A stretch of DNA of 64,000 bases. Source: Mumia sp. zg.B17. Its GTDB lineage: Bacteria; Actinomycetota; Actinomycetes; Propionibacteriales; Nocardioidaceae. This document shows, piece by piece, positions 37,788-49,693 of the stretch; position 1 is the stretch's first letter; every line of letters begins with the position of its first letter. Location: NCBI RefSeq assembly GCF_019550915.1, contig NZ_JAHWCI010000005.1, forward strand, positions 62,001 to 126,000. The letters run 5' to 3'. The translations under genes were made by a program, and so were the position numbers. A model generated the notes under the pieces. It worked only from the letters and a program-made list of their open reading frames with translations, ran no database searches and was not told the DNA's origin.

Positions 37788-38344
37788 CAGACCTCGAGCA
37801 GCTCCTGCTCCTTGTTCTTGACGAGCTCGTCGATGCGGTCCACGTGCTTCTTGGTGAGCCCGTCGAGGCGCTTCTCGCCGCCGGTCACGTCGTCCTTGCT
37901 GATCTCGCCGTCCTTCTCCGCCTTGTCCATCGCCTGCTTCGCGCTGCGGCGGATGTTGCGGACGGCCACCCGGCCCTCTTCGGCCTTGGACTTGGCGAGC
38001 TTGATGTATTCCTTGCGGCGCTCCTCGGTCAGCTGCGGGAGGACGAGCCGCAGCACCTTGCCGTCGTCGGTCGGGTTGACGCCGAGGTCGGAGTCACGGA
38101 TGGCCTTCTCGATCGCGGTCTTGGCACCGATGTCGTACGGGCTCACGATGACGACCCGCGGCTCGGGGATCTGGAACCCCGCGAGCTGCTGGATCGGTGT
38201 CGGGGTGCCGTAGTAGTCGGCCGTGATCTTCGCGAACATCGCGGGGTGCGCACGCCCGGTGCGGATCGCGGCGAACTCCTCGCGCGCGTGCTCGACGGCC
38301 TTGTCCATCTTGGAGTCAGCGTCGCGCAGGGTCTCGTCAATCAC
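37787..38344 (-). CDS. frr: Ribosome recycling factor
   Basis: 185 residues, exact family length. With EF-G it splits post-termination ribosomes. Conserved features: FAAIRTGRAHPAMF, QIPEPRVVIVSPYD, SDLGVNPTDDGKVLRLVLPQ and the C-terminal KKHVDRIDELVKNKEQELLEV. GTG start with AAGGAG seven bases upstream. Part of rpsB-tsf-pyrH-frr-cdsA. Confidence 0.97.
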   Translation of the reverse strand: MIDETLRDADSKMDKAVEHAREEFAAIRTGRAHPAMFAKITADYYGTPTPIQQLAGFQIPEPRVVIVSPYDIGAKTAIEKAIRDSDLGVNPTDDGKVLRLVLPQLTEERRKEYIKLAKSKAEEGRVAVRNIRRSAKQAMDKAEKDGEISKDDVTGGEKRLDGLTKKHVDRIDELVKNKEQELLEV

Positions 38345-38376
38345 TGGCCTGCTCCTTCGTAGAGGTCTCTGGTCGA

Positions 38377-39162
38377 TCAGTCTGCGTAGACCAGCGTGCC
38401 GATCTTCTCACCTCTCAGGACCGAGGAGATGTTGCCGTCTCCCTCGATCCCGAAGACGCGCATCGGCAGCTTGTTCTCCATCAAGAGCGCGAACGCGGTC
38501 GCGTCGGCGACCCGCAGCCCGCGCTGGAGCGCTTCGGTGTACGAGATGGAGTCGATCTTGGTGGCGCTGGAGTCCTTATGGGGGTCGGCGGTGTAGACGC
38601 CGTCGACACCGTTCTTGCCCATCAGCACCTCGTCGGCCTTGATCTCCAGCGCACGCTGGGCCGAGACCGTGTCGGTGGAGAAGTAGGGCATGCCCGCCCC
38701 CGCACCGAAGATCACGACGCGCCCCTTCTCGAGGTGGCGGATCGCCCGACGCGGGATGTACGGCTCCGCGACCTGGCCCATCGTGATGGCGGTCTGGACA
38801 CGGGTCTCGATGTCACGCTTCTCCAGGAAGTCCTGGAGGGCGAGGCAGTTCATGACGATCCCGAGCATGCCCATGTAGTCGGCACGCGCCCGGTCCATCC
38901 CCCGCTGCTGAAGCTCTGCGCCACGGAAGAAGTTGCCGCCCCCGATGACGATCGCGACCTCGACACCGGCCGCGACGCCCTCCGCGATCTGGCGCGCGAT
39001 CGTGTTGACGACGTCGGGATCGACTCCGAGGCTGCCACCGCCGAACGCCTCGCCGGAGAGCTTGAGGAGCACCCGACGCGCCGGCTCCGCCGGAGGGGCA
39101 TCCTGCTCCAGCCCGGACGGCACGGAGGCCGGCGGGTCGACTGTCTCGTTCTCGTCCACCAC
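38377..39162 (-). CDS. pyrH: UMP kinase
   Basis: 261 residues. Bacterial UMP kinase of the amino-acid-kinase fold, which makes UDP from [35 protein letters not shown] and [18 protein letters not shown] are characteristic. The first 28 residues form a polar Pro/Glu-rich extension before the core, common in actinobacterial PyrH. Start is a GTG at 39162 or the adjacent GTG at 39159. Gap of 54 bases to tsf. Confidence 0.95.
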   Translation of the reverse strand: MVDENETVDPPASVPSGLEQDAPPAEPARRVLLKLSGEAFGGGSLGVDPDVVNTIARQIAEGVAAGVEVAIVIGGGNFFRGAELQQRGMDRARADYMGMLGIVMNCLALQDFLEKRDIETRVQTAITMGQVAEPYIPRRAIRHLEKGRVVIFGAGAGMPYFSTDTVSAQRALEIKADEVLMGKNGVDGVYTADPHKDSSATKIDSISYTEALQRGLRVADATAFALLMENKLPMRVFGIEGDGNISSVLRGEKIGTLVYAD

Positions 39163-39216
39163 ACCGGCCTCCGTATCGCGCGTCGTCGTCAGATCATCCT
39201 GCCAAATCGGAGCGCG

Positions 39217-40041
39217 TCAGGCGCCGATCTCGATGTGCGCGAAGCGCGTGATGCTCAGGCCGGCCTCGTCGAGGACCTGACGCACGGACTTCTTCTGCTC
39301 CGTCACCGACGGCTGGTCGAGGAGCACGAAGTCCTTGTAGAACGCGTTGACCTTGCCCTCGACGATCTTGCTGATCGCCTGCTCGGGCTTGCCCTCCTCG
39401 CGGGCCGCGGCCTCGGCGATCTCGCGCTCCTTGGCGACGACCTCCGCCGGGACGTCCTCACGCGTGAGGTAGCGCGGGCGCATCGCGGCGACCTGCATGG
39501 CCACGCTGCGCGCGACCGTCTCCTCGCCGTCGCCCTCGTACTCGATGAGCACGCCGACGGCCGGCGGAAGGTCGCTCGCGCGACGGTGCAGGTAGGTCGC
39601 GACGCGGCCCTTGCCCTCGAGGACCTGGACGCGCCCGAGCTCGAGCTTCTCGCCGATGATCGCGGCGAGGCTCGAGATCCGCTCGGCGACGGTCGAGCCG
39701 TCAGCGGTCTTGGTCGACGCGAACGCGGTCGCGTCGGCGGGCTTGGTCTCGTCGGCCAGCGTGGCGAGCTCCTGCGCCAGCGCGACGAACTGCTCGTTCT
39801 TGGCGACGAAGTCGGTCTCGGCGTTGAGCTCCACGATCGCGTTGCCCGACGCGGCCACCAGTCCGGCGGTCGCCTGGCGCTCGGCGCCACGCTTGTCGGC
39901 CTTGGCCTGACCGTGGACGCGCAGGATCTCGACGGCCTTGTCGTAGTCGCCCTCGGCCTCGGTGAGCGCCTTCTTGGCGTCCATCATGCCCGCGCCGGTG
40001 GCGTCGCGGAGCTTCTTCACCTCTGCTGCAGAGATTGCCAT
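39217..40041 (-). CDS. tsf: Elongation factor Ts
   Basis: 274 residues. EF-Ts is the nucleotide exchange factor for EF-Tu. N-terminal UBA-like segment [21 protein letters not shown] and the key EF-Tu-contacting [10 protein letters not shown] are present. C-terminal coil and core follow, ending FAHIEIGA. It follows rpsB by 69 bases, as in almost all bacteria. Confidence 0.97.
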   Translation of the reverse strand: MAISAAEVKKLRDATGAGMMDAKKALTEAEGDYDKAVEILRVHGQAKADKRGAERQATAGLVAASGNAIVELNAETDFVAKNEQFVALAQELATLADETKPADATAFASTKTADGSTVAERISSLAAIIGEKLELGRVQVLEGKGRVATYLHRRASDLPPAVGVLIEYEGDGEETVARSVAMQVAAMRPRYLTREDVPAEVVAKEREIAEAAAREEGKPEQAISKIVEGKVNAFYKDFVLLDQPSVTEQKKSVRQVLDEAGLSITRFAHIEIGA

Positions 40042-40110
40042 CTCTATCTCTCTCGTCTGTGTCCGTGGCCGGAGACCGGCCGAAGTGGTGGTGACGTGTC
40101 GCGGGAGCGC

Positions 40111-41094
40111 TCAGGCCTCGGCGGGCTTGTCGTCGGCGGGCTTGTCCTCGGCCGGCTCGTCGGAGACGGTCGCGTCCTCGGCGGTCGCATCGGCCGGCTT
40201 GTCCTCGAGGGCCTCAGCCGTCTCCTCGGCGACCTCGGACGGGGTGTCGTCGGCGCTGGCCGACGACTGGACCTCGGCCTCGGCAGCCTCGGTGGTGACA
40301 GGGTCGGTGCCCTGTGCGAGCTCGCGCTCCCACTCCGCCAGCGGCTCGTCGGCAGCGACGGCACCCGCGGCGGCCGCCTCGGTGCCCTCTGACTCCTTGC
40401 CGGCGCCGCGCGACATCAGGCCGTCACCGACGGCGTCGGCGACGACGCGCGTGAGCAGCGTGACGGACCGGATCGCGTCGTCGTTGCCCGGGATCGGGTA
40501 GTCGACGTCGTCGGGGTCGCAGTTGGTGTCGAGGATCGCGACGACCGGGATGCCCAGCTTCTTGGCCTCGTCGACCGCCAGGTGCTCCTTCTTGGTGTCG
40601 ATGATCCACAGCGCCGACGGCGTACGGCTCATGTCGCGGATGCCGCCCAGGGTGCGGTCGAGCTTGTCGTGCTCGCGCTTGAGCTGCAGGAGCTCCTTCT
40701 TGGTGCGGCCCGAGCCGGCGACGTCGTCGAAGTCGACCTCGTCGAGCTCCTTGAGGCGCTTGATCCGCTCGTGGACGGTCTGGAAGTTGGTGAGCATGCC
40801 GCCCAGCCAGCGGTGGTTCACGTACGGCATGCCGACGCGGGTCGCCTGCTCGGTGATGGCCTCCTGCGCCTGACGCTTGGTCCCGACGAAGAGGATCGTG
40901 CCGCCGCGGGCGACGGTCGTCTTGACGAAGTCGTACGCGCGGTCGATGTAGGCCAGCGACTGCTGCAGGTCGATGATGTAGATGCCGTTGCGCTCGGTGA
41001 GGATGAAGCGCTTCATCTTGGGGTTCCAGCGGCGGGTCTGGTGCCCGAAGTGGACACCGCTCTCGAGCAGCTGGCGCATGGACACGACGGCCAT
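40111..41094 (-). CDS. rpsB: 30S ribosomal protein S2
   Basis: 327 residues. S2 core (about 1-230) starts [27 protein letters not shown] and includes [19 protein letters not shown] and [25 protein letters not shown]. About 90 extra residues at the C-terminus are Ala/Glu/Asp-rich with KPAD-type repeats; many actinobacterial S2 proteins carry shorter acidic tails. The ATG at 41094 follows AGAGGA by five bases. Upstream open frame is non-homologous. A 260-base hairpin-rich leader precedes it. Confidence 0.95.
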   Translation of the reverse strand: MAVVSMRQLLESGVHFGHQTRRWNPKMKRFILTERNGIYIIDLQQSLAYIDRAYDFVKTTVARGGTILFVGTKRQAQEAITEQATRVGMPYVNHRWLGGMLTNFQTVHERIKRLKELDEVDFDDVAGSGRTKKELLQLKREHDKLDRTLGGIRDMSRTPSALWIIDTKKEHLAVDEAKKLGIPVVAILDTNCDPDDVDYPIPGNDDAIRSVTLLTRVVADAVGDGLMSRGAGKESEGTEAAAAGAVAADEPLAEWERELAQGTDPVTTEAAEAEVQSSASADDTPSEVAEETAEALEDKPADATAEDATVSDEPAEDKPADDKPAEA

Positions 41095-41114
41095 GGCGTT
41101 CCTCTTTCTTGCCA

Positions 41115-41338
41115 GGGCGCACGGGTGCGCCCGATCCTGGTTGACGTGCCGGCGGCGCCGACACCCTGGCACCCTTGCGCGGACCGCCTCCCGTGTGGGG
41201 AGGACCAGGGCCGCACATCCCAGCCTTGCTGGGCGAAGGGCACGCGAAGTCACTCGTCACGCCGGCGTTCCTGGTGAAGGGAACAGCAGACGGTCTGAGC
41301 GCTTCTCCCAGTCTAGGACACAGGGTCCAGCCGGCGAA
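41115..41338 (-). promoter_or_regulatory. rpsB leader: promoter and three hairpins
   Basis: A -10 TAGACT (41310-41315) with TTCGCC 17 bases upstream (41333-41338) would start an approximately 210-base leader. It contains perfect hairpins at 41219-41233 (CCCAGC/GCTGGG, 3-base loop), 41187-41203 (CCTCCC/GGGAGG, 5-base loop) and 41115-41132 (GGGCGCAC/GTGCGCCC, 2-base loop), the last only about 20 bases before the start codon. S2 autoregulates rpsB in other bacteria through leader RNA; whether that applies here is unknown. Confidence 0.45.
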
Positions 41339-41354
41339 ATCCCGGTCCTTCGCG

Positions 41355-41867
41355 TCAACGGCGGTAGGCGAAGACCTGGCTCACCCAGATGATGCCGCGG
41401 CGGTCCCGCCGGACGCCGACCCCGATCCGCCGGTAGCGCGGTTCCAGGATGTTGGCCCGGTGGCCTGGTGAGTTCATCCACGCCCGGACGACCCGGACGG
41501 GCCAGCGATAGCCGTAGGCGATGTTCTCCCCCACCTTGTGGCCGCCGCAGGCCCGCAGGACCGGTCGGAGGTTCTGGTGCGTCAGTCGTCCGGTCCGCGC
41601 GATGCGGTCGGCACTGCGCTGGGCGTAGCGGTCGAGACACGCGGACCTGCCGAGCGCGCGCAGGCCGCGGGCCGAGCGCGCGCGGTTGGTGTGCCGGACG
41701 ACTCTCCTCTCGTAGCGCGAGGGGCCGGGAGGAGCCGAGGCCGCGACCGCGGTCACGGCCGTCGCCGTCACGGGGGCGGCCGCGGACGCCCCTTGCGCCG
41801 ACGTCCACGCCCCGGACGCCGCCATCAGCGCGGCGGTGATGATTGCGACAGGACCGATCCTTCTCAT
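41355..41867 (-). CDS. Secreted CAP/SCP-domain protein
   Basis: 170 residues. Signal peptide (MRRIGPVAIITAALMAASGA) followed by an Ala/Thr-rich linker to about residue 50 and a CAP domain: HTNRARSARGL, ARTGRLTHQNL, GENIAYGYR, WMNSPGHRANIL and VSQVFAYRR. The domain's cleft His/Glu residues are retained. Bacterial CAP proteins are extracellular; their substrates are mostly unknown. The ATG at 41867 gives the best signal peptide; a GTG four codons earlier is possible. Divergent from the M23 gene and just upstream of the rpsB promoter. Confidence 0.88.
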   Translation of the reverse strand: MRRIGPVAIITAALMAASGAWTSAQGASAAAPVTATAVTAVAASAPPGPSRYERRVVRHTNRARSARGLRALGRSACLDRYAQRSADRIARTGRLTHQNLRPVLRACGGHKVGENIAYGYRWPVRVVRAWMNSPGHRANILEPRYRRIGVGVRRDRRGIIWVSQVFAYRR

Positions 41868-41990
41868 ACGAACCCCCACTCGCAGAACGAGCGACGCCGA
41901 GATCGTCCCCAGGTGTCCGCTCGAGATGTCCGTCCACAGATGTCCGACTTGTCCCTACGCTAACCGCGCTGTCTGCGATGGCATCTTCGG

Positions 41991-42914
41991 ATGAACACCC
42001 ACCGTCTTCGCCTCGTCGCGCTTCCTGTGATGGCCGCGGCCGCCGCCCTCTCTCCCCCGGCAGCCGCCGAGGAGTCGTCCTGGTCGTGGCCCCTGGAGCC
42101 GCGACCGTCGATCGTCCGCGCCTACGAGGCCCCCACCGGCCCGTACGCCGCCGGTCACCGCGGGGTCGACCTGGCTGCGGCGCCGGGCGCGATCGTCCGG
42201 GCGGTGGACGGCGGGGTGGTGGCGTTCGCCGGCCGGGTCGCCGGCGTCGAGGTGGTCAGCGTCGACCACGACGGCGTGCGCTCGACGTACCAACCGGTCG
42301 GCGCCGACGTCGTGAAGGGTGACCGCGTCGCTCGCGGCGCCGTCCTCGGCAGGGTCCTCCTCGCGGGCGGACACTGCTTTCCCGTCGCCTGCCTGCACCT
42401 CGGTCGTCGTCACGGGCGCGCGTACGCCGATCCGCTCGCGCTCCTCGGCCGTGCGGCTGCGGTGCGGCTCGTGACGCCGTACGGACCGCCACCGGTGCCG
42501 CCGCCGACCCCGGCACTGGGACGTGGCACCCCGGGAGGGCTGGTCCATCCGGTAGACGGTCCGATCAGCTCCCCGTTCGGGATGCGCGTGCACCCGGTCA
42601 CCGGAGAGCTCCGACTGCACGACGGCACGGACTTCGCGGTCCCGTGCGGGACGCCGGTCCGGTCGGCGGCGGCGGGACGCGTGGTCGGCTCGGGGTACGA
42701 CCCCGCGTACGGCAACCGAGTGGTGGTCGAGCACGGCGGCGGGCTGTCGACCACTTACAACCATCTGATCCGGCCGGGCACAGCCGCCGGCACGTCGGTC
42801 GAGGCAGGCACCGTCGTGGGGTCGGTCGGGTCCACCGGCTTCTCGACCGGTTGCCACCTTCACTTCATGGTCGTCGACGAGGGACACCCGGTGGATCCGA
42901 CCTCCATGCTGTAG
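41991..42914 (+). CDS. Secreted M23 endopeptidase with two M23 domains
   Basis: 307 residues. A signal peptide (MNTHRLRLVALPVMAAAAAL, AAAEE) precedes two LytM-like domains. Domain 1 (about 35-155) keeps HRGVD (His56, Asp60) and a LHLG end, but the catalytic first His of HxH is Cys134 (CLH). Domain 2 (about 180-305) is complete: HDGTD (His210, Asp214) and HLHF (His289, His291). It should cut peptidoglycan crosslinks, with domain 2 as the active unit. M23 genes beside rpsB are common in actinobacteria; duplication with a degenerate first copy is unusual. Confidence 0.88.
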   Translation: MNTHRLRLVALPVMAAAAALSPPAAAEESSWSWPLEPRPSIVRAYEAPTGPYAAGHRGVDLAAAPGAIVRAVDGGVVAFAGRVAGVEVVSVDHDGVRSTYQPVGADVVKGDRVARGAVLGRVLLAGGHCFPVACLHLGRRHGRAYADPLALLGRAAAVRLVTPYGPPPVPPPTPALGRGTPGGLVHPVDGPISSPFGMRVHPVTGELRLHDGTDFAVPCGTPVRSAAAGRVVGSGYDPAYGNRVVVEHGGGLSTTYNHLIRPGTAAGTSVEAGTVVGSVGSTGFSTGCHLHFMVVDEGHPVDPTSML

Positions 42915-42957
42915 ACGACGAGACCCGCCGGGTGTGCACCCGGCGGGTCTCGTCGTC
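42914..42957. terminator. Perfect 20-bp bidirectional terminator
   Basis: 42914-42933 and 42938-42957 are a perfect 20-bp inverted repeat with a GTGC loop, beginning on the last base of the M23 stop codon and ending 12 bases before the idh stop. It can serve both convergent genes. T tracts are absent; the stem alone is exceptionally stable. Confidence 0.85.
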
Positions 42958-42969
42958 AGCGGTGGCCTG

Positions 42970-45342
<2,373 letters not shown>

Positions 45343-45396
45343 CTACTTCGTCGCGGCTGCCCCGCCCGACGCGGGAAGAGTCTCTCGCACTGCTGG

Positions 45397-46380
45397 TCAG
45401 GCCCGCGGGTGTGCCTGGGCGTAGGCGCTGCGCAGCCGCTCGGAGCTCACGTGGGTGTAGAGCTGGGTGGTCGCGAGCGACGCGTGGCCGAGGAGCTCTT
45501 GGACGCTGCGCAGGTCGGCGCCGCCCTCCAGAAGGTGCGTGGCGGCGGTGTGGCGGAGTCCGTGCGGGCCGAGGTCGGGGGCGTCGTCGACGTCGGCGAG
45601 GCGGGAGTGGACCATCCGGCGGATCGTCCGGGGGTCGACGCGCCCACCCCGTCGGCCGAGGAAGAGCGCAGGCCCGCTCCCGGCGACCACCAGCTCCGGC
45701 CGGACCGTCAACCACCGGTCGACGGCGCGACCGGCCGGGCGACCGAACGGCACGCTGCGTTCCTTGTCGCCCTTGCCGATGACCCGCACCACGTCGCGCG
45801 AACGGTCGACGTCGTCGATGTCGAGCCCGCACAGCTCGCCGACCCGGATGCCGGTCGCGTAGAGGAGCTCGAGGACCGCCACGTCGCGCACCGCGACGGG
45901 GTCGGAGTCCGACGGGTGCGCAGGTCGTGGAGCGCCCGCCTCCGCCTCGTCGGCGCCGCCCGGACCTCCGGTGGCGACCGCGGCGGCCGAGTCGAGGAGG
46001 GCGCGCACCTCGTCCTGGCGGAGGACGCCGGGCAGCTCGCGGTGCCGCTTGGGGTTGACCAGCAACGCGCCGGCGTCCTGGTCGGCGCGACCGGTACGCA
46101 CCAGCCACGCCGTGAAGCGACGGACGGCTGCCGCCCGACGCGCCAGCGTGCTCCGGGCTCGGCCGCGGACCTGCTGTGCGGCAAGGAAGCTCCGCAGCGA
46201 CCTCAGCTCGAGCAACGCCGGATCGCGGACGCCGAGCCCCTCCGCATGGGCGGCCAGCAGGTCGAGGTCGCCGGCGTACGCGCGCACCGTGTGCTCGCTC
46301 AGCCCACGCTCGGAGCGCAGATGCCGCGTGTAGGCCTCGAGGGCGTCGGTCCAGGCAGGACTGCGGTCGGTCGTGGCCAT
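45397..46380 (-). CDS. xerC: Tyrosine recombinase XerC
   Basis: 327 residues. Chromosome dimer-resolving integrase-type recombinase. N-terminal SAM-like domain ([20 protein letters not shown]); catalytic domain with Arg in ATGIRVGEL, Lys in [19 protein letters not shown] and nucleophile Tyr in TTQLYTHV. A Gly/Ala/Glu-rich insertion of about 25 residues lies near 145-170. Start ATG at 46380. Follows dprA by 48 bases. No phage context, so the housekeeping role is favoured over an integrase. Confidence 0.93.
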   Translation of the reverse strand: MATTDRSPAWTDALEAYTRHLRSERGLSEHTVRAYAGDLDLLAAHAEGLGVRDPALLELRSLRSFLAAQQVRGRARSTLARRAAAVRRFTAWLVRTGRADQDAGALLVNPKRHRELPGVLRQDEVRALLDSAAAVATGGPGGADEAEAGAPRPAHPSDSDPVAVRDVAVLELLYATGIRVGELCGLDIDDVDRSRDVVRVIGKGDKERSVPFGRPAGRAVDRWLTVRPELVVAGSGPALFLGRRGGRVDPRTIRRMVHSRLADVDDAPDLGPHGLRHTAATHLLEGGADLRSVQELLGHASLATTQLYTHVSSERLRSAYAQAHPRA

Positions 46381-46428
46381 GACCCCGAGTGTGACGGTGG
46401 GTCGCGTGACCTCCAAGCGGGCACGCCG

Positions 46429-47661
46429 TCACCGGTCCTGGTCCCCGGCGGCAGGGTCTCCGGCCCTCTCGCCCGCGCCATCGCCGGCGCGCGCGAGGTC
46501 GGCGCGCCGCGCAAGGTGCCATCCCCGACCCGACGGCCGGACGAATCCGCTTCGCTCCAGATGGTCGAGTGCTGCGGCGACCGCCTCCGGGGACGCACCG
46601 GCATGCCAGGCGATCTCGTCGGTGGTCCGGGGTCCCTGCGCAGGCAGGGCCTCGATCACGGCCCGTGACGTCGGGTCGAGACCGTCCCAGACGGTCGCTG
46701 GCGCCGACGGTGGGGTGGCGTCACGACGCCCGAGCACGTCGAGGTCCTCGAGAACCTCCGCGCCGTTGGTGACGAGCACGGCACGACCCTCGCGGATCGC
46801 CTGGTGCACGCCGACCGACGACTGGTGCGCCACCGGGCCGGGCACGGCCATGGTGAGCCGACCGAGCTCGTTGGCCCAGCTCAGCGTGTTGAGCGCTCCG
46901 CTGCGTCGCGCCGCCTCGACGACGACGGTGCCTTGGGTGAGACCTGCGATGATCCGGTTGCGCGTGAGGAACCGCGACCGGGTGGGAGTCGCGCCGGGAG
47001 GATGCTCGCTCACCAGCAGCCCGGACTCGGAGATCGCGCGCAGGAGGCTCGCGTGGGCACGGGGGTAGTCGATGTCGAGGCCGCAGGCCAGGACCGCGAC
47101 CGTTGGCCCGCCGAGGGCCAGGGCACCACGGTGCGCCGCTGCGTCGATGCCGAACGCCGCCCCGCTCACCACCGCTGTCCCGGCGTCCACGAGGTCGGCC
47201 GCCAGGTCCCCCGCCACGTCACGGCCGTAGGTCGTCGCGTCGCGCGCTCCCACGACGGCAGCCGACCGAGCGGTCAGGTCGTCGAGACGGCCCCGGCCGC
47301 GGACCCAGAGGCCGAGCGGGCGCCCCACGACCCCCGACACGGCACCGACCTGATCGAGGTCGTCCAACCGCTCCGGCCAGCCTGCATCCCCGGGGCAGAC
47401 CCAGCGCAGCCCGGCACCGCGCGCGACGGTGACTGTTGCCTCGAGCCGCGTGTCGAGTGCGACGGCACGAGCACGCCAGGCTTCCGGTGTCCCCGCGTCT
47501 GCGGACGTCACTGCGGCCAGCAGCTCCGTCGGCGTGCGCTCGAGCAGGCCGGCGGCCAGCCTCGGATCACCGGGCTCGGCCACCAGGCTCAGCCCGAGGC
47601 GGGCGCGCCGCTCGTCTCGCCGACCACGGGGCGACACGCCGTCCTGCTCTGTCGCAGTCAC
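46429..47661 (-). CDS. dprA: DNA-processing protein DprA
   Basis: 410 residues. DprA binds incoming single-stranded DNA and loads RecA during transformation. The Rossmann core has VVGARDATTYGRDVAGDLA, VVSGAAFGIDAAAHRGAL and GLTQGTVVVEAARRSGALNT; a C-terminal winged-helix segment (TTDEIAWHAGASPEAVAAAL) follows. The GTG at 47661 overlaps the comM stop (GTGA). The presence of dprA and comM does not by itself prove natural competence. Confidence 0.93.
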   Translation of the reverse strand: MTATEQDGVSPRGRRDERRARLGLSLVAEPGDPRLAAGLLERTPTELLAAVTSADAGTPEAWRARAVALDTRLEATVTVARGAGLRWVCPGDAGWPERLDDLDQVGAVSGVVGRPLGLWVRGRGRLDDLTARSAAVVGARDATTYGRDVAGDLAADLVDAGTAVVSGAAFGIDAAAHRGALALGGPTVAVLACGLDIDYPRAHASLLRAISESGLLVSEHPPGATPTRSRFLTRNRIIAGLTQGTVVVEAARRSGALNTLSWANELGRLTMAVPGPVAHQSSVGVHQAIREGRAVLVTNGAEVLEDLDVLGRRDATPPSAPATVWDGLDPTSRAVIEALPAQGPRTTDEIAWHAGASPEAVAAALDHLERSGFVRPSGRGWHLARRADLARAGDGAGERAGDPAAGDQDR

Positions 47662-49226
47662 GCGGTCACCCGCTCCCACAGGGAGCCCTCGGGTGTGGTG
47701 CCGCGCCGCAGCGCCGTCGCCGTCTCCAGGTCGTCGTCGTCGGGTGCCGGCCGTTGTCGCAGGTCGGCCACCGTCCACGCGACCCGGAGAAGGCGGTCGG
47801 CCGTCCGGGCGTTGACCGTCCCCGCCCGGACCAGCCGACCGACAGCCACCACGAGACGTGTCGGGGTCGGGAGGTCACGACGTAGCGCAGCGCCGGGCAC
47901 GTCGGCGTTGGTCCGCCACGGCGTGTCCTCGAGCCGTCGACGCTGACGGTCTCGCGCCTCGACGACCCGTTGCGCGACGACCTTCGACGACTCGGGCTGC
48001 TCCGCACCCGGTCCGTAGTGGTGGGCCGAGACAGGACCGACCTCGCGCTGGAGGTCGATACGGTCGCGGACCGGTGCGGACAGACGCTCGCCGTAGCGTC
48101 GTTTGACCACCGCGCTGCACTCGCACAGCTCACCGGTCCGCCGACCGCACGGACACGGGTTGGCAGCGAGGACCAGCAGGAACCGTGCCGGGAACTCCGC
48201 GGTCTGGACCGCACGGGACACGGTCACGCGCCCGCTCTCGAGCGGTTGACGCAGGCCGTCGATCACGTCGCGACGAAACTCCGGGGCCTCGTCGAGGAAC
48301 AGCACCCCGTGGTGCGCCAGCGACATCGCACCAGGCCTCACGGTGCGGCTCCCTCCCCCGACCAGCGCCGCCGCCGACGCCGTGTGGTGGGGGTCGACGA
48401 ACGGAGGTCGACGCAGCAGCGGCGCGTCGGGAGAGAGCATCCCCCCGACCGAGTAGACGGCGCTCGTCTCCATCGCCTGCTCGTCGTCGAGGTCCGGCAA
48501 CAGGGACGGGAGTCGCTGCGCGAGCATGGTCTTGCCGACCCCTGGCGGACCCGAGAGGAGCAGGTGGTGGGCACCCGCCGCCGCCACGACGAGGGCAGCA
48601 CGCGCGTCGTCCTGCCCCGCGACGTCGGCGAGGTCGAGCCCCTCGAACCGGTCCGGGCGCGCCGCTTCACCGGGCACCAGGGCGTCGACCGGAGGGTCGT
48701 CCGGGGGATCCTCGCCGCGGAGCAGCGCGGCGGTCTGACGCAGCGACCGCACGCCGAGCACCCGCGCGCCCGCGACGACGGAGGCCTCGGCAGCGTTGGA
48801 CTCCGGAACGATGACGAGCCCGCAGCCTGCTGCCACCGCCGCGGCGGTCGCCGGCAGGACGCCCGCAACGGCACGCAGCCGCCCGTCCAGTCCGAGCTCA
48901 CCGAGCACGGCCGCGCTCGCGAGCCTCTCCTGGGGCACGTGCCCTTGGCTGGCGAGGACGGCGAGCGCGATGCCGAGGTCGAAGTGGGAGCCCGCCTTGG
49001 GGAGCCAGGCAGGTGACAGGTTGATGGTGACCTTGGTGTCGGGCCACGCGAACCGGCTGTTGGCGATGGCGGCACGGCAACGATCACGGGACTCCGCGAG
49101 CGAGGCGTCCGGCAACCCGACCAGCGTCGTCCGGGGCAGCCCGGGGCTCACGTCGACCTCGATGTCGATAACCCGGCCCCGCATCCCCTCCAGCGACACC
49201 GACATGGTCCGGCCCAGGCCCGTCAC
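47658..49226 (-). CDS. comM: ComM/YifB family Mg-chelatase-like AAA ATPase
   Basis: 522 residues. N-terminal Lon-like domain (VDVSPGLPRTTLVGLPDASL), AAA module with Walker A GPPGVGKT (226-233) and Walker B VLFLDEAPEF, and C-terminal Mg-chelatase domain. ComM is a hexameric helicase that promotes branch migration during transformation. GTG start overlaps the yraN stop by GTGA. Conserved order yraN-comM-dprA-xerC. Confidence 0.95.
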   Translation of the reverse strand: MTGLGRTMSVSLEGMRGRVIDIEVDVSPGLPRTTLVGLPDASLAESRDRCRAAIANSRFAWPDTKVTINLSPAWLPKAGSHFDLGIALAVLASQGHVPQERLASAAVLGELGLDGRLRAVAGVLPATAAAVAAGCGLVIVPESNAAEASVVAGARVLGVRSLRQTAALLRGEDPPDDPPVDALVPGEAARPDRFEGLDLADVAGQDDARAALVVAAAGAHHLLLSGPPGVGKTMLAQRLPSLLPDLDDEQAMETSAVYSVGGMLSPDAPLLRRPPFVDPHHTASAAALVGGGSRTVRPGAMSLAHHGVLFLDEAPEFRRDVIDGLRQPLESGRVTVSRAVQTAEFPARFLLVLAANPCPCGRRTGELCECSAVVKRRYGERLSAPVRDRIDLQREVGPVSAHHYGPGAEQPESSKVVAQRVVEARDRQRRRLEDTPWRTNADVPGAALRRDLPTPTRLVVAVGRLVRAGTVNARTADRLLRVAWTVADLRQRPAPDDDDLETATALRRGTTPEGSLWERVTA

Positions 49227-49591
49227 GCCGCCCCCACCACGTGCGTGACCTCGGCCGCTCCACGCGCGGGGACGACGACCGCGACGACGTCGATGCGCAC
49301 GAGTCCGGCACCGGGCTGGTGCTCGGACAGGTAGACGCCCGCGAGACGCCGGAGGCGTGCTGCCTTCTGGGGGGTCACGGCCTCCAGCGGGGTCCCGTAC
49401 GCGGCGCTCCGGCGGGTCTTGACCTCACAGAAGACGAGCGCGTCGTCGTCCTGGGCGACGATGTCGATCTCACCCCACCGGCACCGCCAGTTGCGGTCGA
49501 TGACCCGCATGCCTTGGGCACGCAGATAGTCGGCCGCGACGTTCTCGCCGTGCACCCCGACCGCGCGCCGCTGCTCATAGCTCGATGCCAT
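49223..49591 (-). CDS. yraN: YraN family endonuclease-like protein (UPF0102)
   Basis: 122 residues. GEIDIVAQDDDALVFCEVKTR retains the GExD...ExK core of restriction-endonuclease-like folds, and HGENVAADYLRAQGMRVIDRN the N-terminal family pattern. Physiological role unknown; often beside comM and rnhB. GGAGG seven bases before the ATG. Confidence 0.92.
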   Translation of the reverse strand: MASSYEQRRAVGVHGENVAADYLRAQGMRVIDRNWRCRWGEIDIVAQDDDALVFCEVKTRRSAAYGTPLEAVTPQKAARLRRLAGVYLSEHQPGAGLVRIDVVAVVVPARGAAEVTHVVGAA

Positions 49592-49693
49592 GTCGCCACC
49601 TCCACGGACAAGGTGGCGCCTTCCGGCACGACCGGGACGCGCGTCATCCGCGCCTGGGGACGAGCACCGTCTGTGGACAGACGGCCGCCACGC

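Noticed and set aside
45397-46380. Tyrosine recombinase as a sign of an integrated element
   Set aside because: It sits in the conserved dprA-xerC position with no attachment-site repeats, phage genes or excisionase nearby; XerC is the better reading.
46429-49226. dprA and comM as proof of a natural transformation system
   Set aside because: Both genes occur widely in non-competent bacteria and no pilus or ComEC genes are in the window.
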